Positions 63,411-64,000 of a stretch of 64,000 nucleotides of DNA are shown here, piece after piece. Both the position numbers and the translations under genes were made by a program. This stretch comes from Locusta migratoria (Eukaryota; Arthropoda; Insecta; Orthoptera; Acrididae), in contig CM048751.1 in the NCBI GenBank assembly GCA_026315105.1, positions 335,202,649 to 335,266,648 on the forward strand. The letters are read 5' to 3'. Every line of letters begins with the position of its first letter. Within the stretch, counting starts at the first letter, position 1. The notes beneath the pieces are model-generated. The model had not been told where the DNA came from, searched no databases, and was given only the letters and a program-made list of their open reading frames with translations.

Positions 63411-64000
63411 CTTCTCCTTCTTTCCTAAAATGTATTCAAGCACTCTTATTAATTAAATATAGCTTTGTTCTTCAATATTTACAGTTGTGCATATGTAAGA
63501 ATGCTCCCTCTAAAATGCGTGTTTGTTCTCTGTCGTGAACATGTCGTGAAATACGTAACAACGAATTAAACAATGGTCTTCTGAAGCTAATGCACGTAAA
63601 CAGGGTGGATACTGTAATAATTAATATTCTGAACAACGTGCTGATATTGGTTGTTTCTTATATAAAAGAATTCCTACATTTCTGTGGCAAGGGTAGTTCC
63701 TTAATGTAACGGTAGGGAAGTTTATACATTGCAACAAATGACCTTGTTCATTTTTTTTCTAGGCAATTATTCATTACTTTTGGAATATATTGAAAGTCAT
63801 TAATTAGAATCAATGCATCTACTGATATGTTTGTCTTTGAAATGGTAGCTATGAATGCTTTTAATATAGATTACCTTTCCTGTAGTTCAGATATGACTTC
63901 ATTCATCATACTTTCTTCTGCGCTAAAATAAAGAGCAAATATTCTGCTTCAAACCGTGATTACACGTTTTCTTTTACATTGCAAACTGAATAGTGTGGTT
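63411..64000. other. unassigned
   Basis: AT-rich, with no gene or repeat recognised up to the window edge. Confidence 0.4.

Overview
The window looks like an intergenic or intronic stretch of a large, transposon-rich arthropod genome, most likely an insect. The evidence is AT-rich DNA, no bacterial-style gene packing, abundant tRNA-derived SINEs, mariner/Tc1, hAT, piggyBac-like, Merlin, Helitron and Penelope relics, and several insect-type non-LTR retrotransposon fragments. From memory, the SINE 3' domain and the inverted tRNA-like composite at 35.4-36.0 kb resemble repeats of Orthoptera and related polyneopterans. That placement is inference and was not tested by search. No complete host gene could be identified.

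Layout. 0-9.4 kb: a SINE split by a long-TIR MITE, an internally deleted mariner, a weak tandem repeat and a 3' non-LTR fragment. 9.77-11.08 kb: a full-length mariner with TIRs, TA duplication and an unbroken 351-codon transposase whose second catalytic Asp is Gly. 11.6-14.1 kb: Helitron termini in both orientations plus a foldback. 16.4-21 kb: a second mariner relic and possible piggyBac debris. 21-26.1 kb: non-LTR relics and one Tc1 copy split by about 2.3 kb that holds a foldback Penelope-like element. 26.4-29.5 kb: a decayed hAT element carrying two later SINEs. 30-43 kb: SINEs, a third DDE relic, and three segments present twice in the same order (33.7/35.0/36.1 kb and 40.8/41.8/42.3 kb), which suggests an old tandem duplication, possibly of a small gene. 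44.4-45.1 kb: a foldback mariner. 49-51 kb: three related coding-like segments among SINEs. 51.4-52.5 kb: a Merlin relic and a non-LTR 3' end. 55.9 kb: a CCAAT/ATG/splice-donor cluster that could be the 5' end of a host gene. 56.2-59.9 kb: two TIR MITEs and a second SINE family. 60.4 kb: a coding-like short ORF. 61.4-61.9 kb: a piggyBac-like 3' end. 62.7-63.4 kb: another SINE and a repeat shared with 9.3 kb.

How the parts relate. The main content is layered mobile DNA, and target-site duplications give relative ages (SINE older than the MITE inside it; hAT older than its SINEs; composite repeat older than its SINE). Several families are present as inverted-repeat (foldback) derivatives that would form long hairpins if transcribed. 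Candidate host exons are listed with low confidence because no complete gene model can be drawn.
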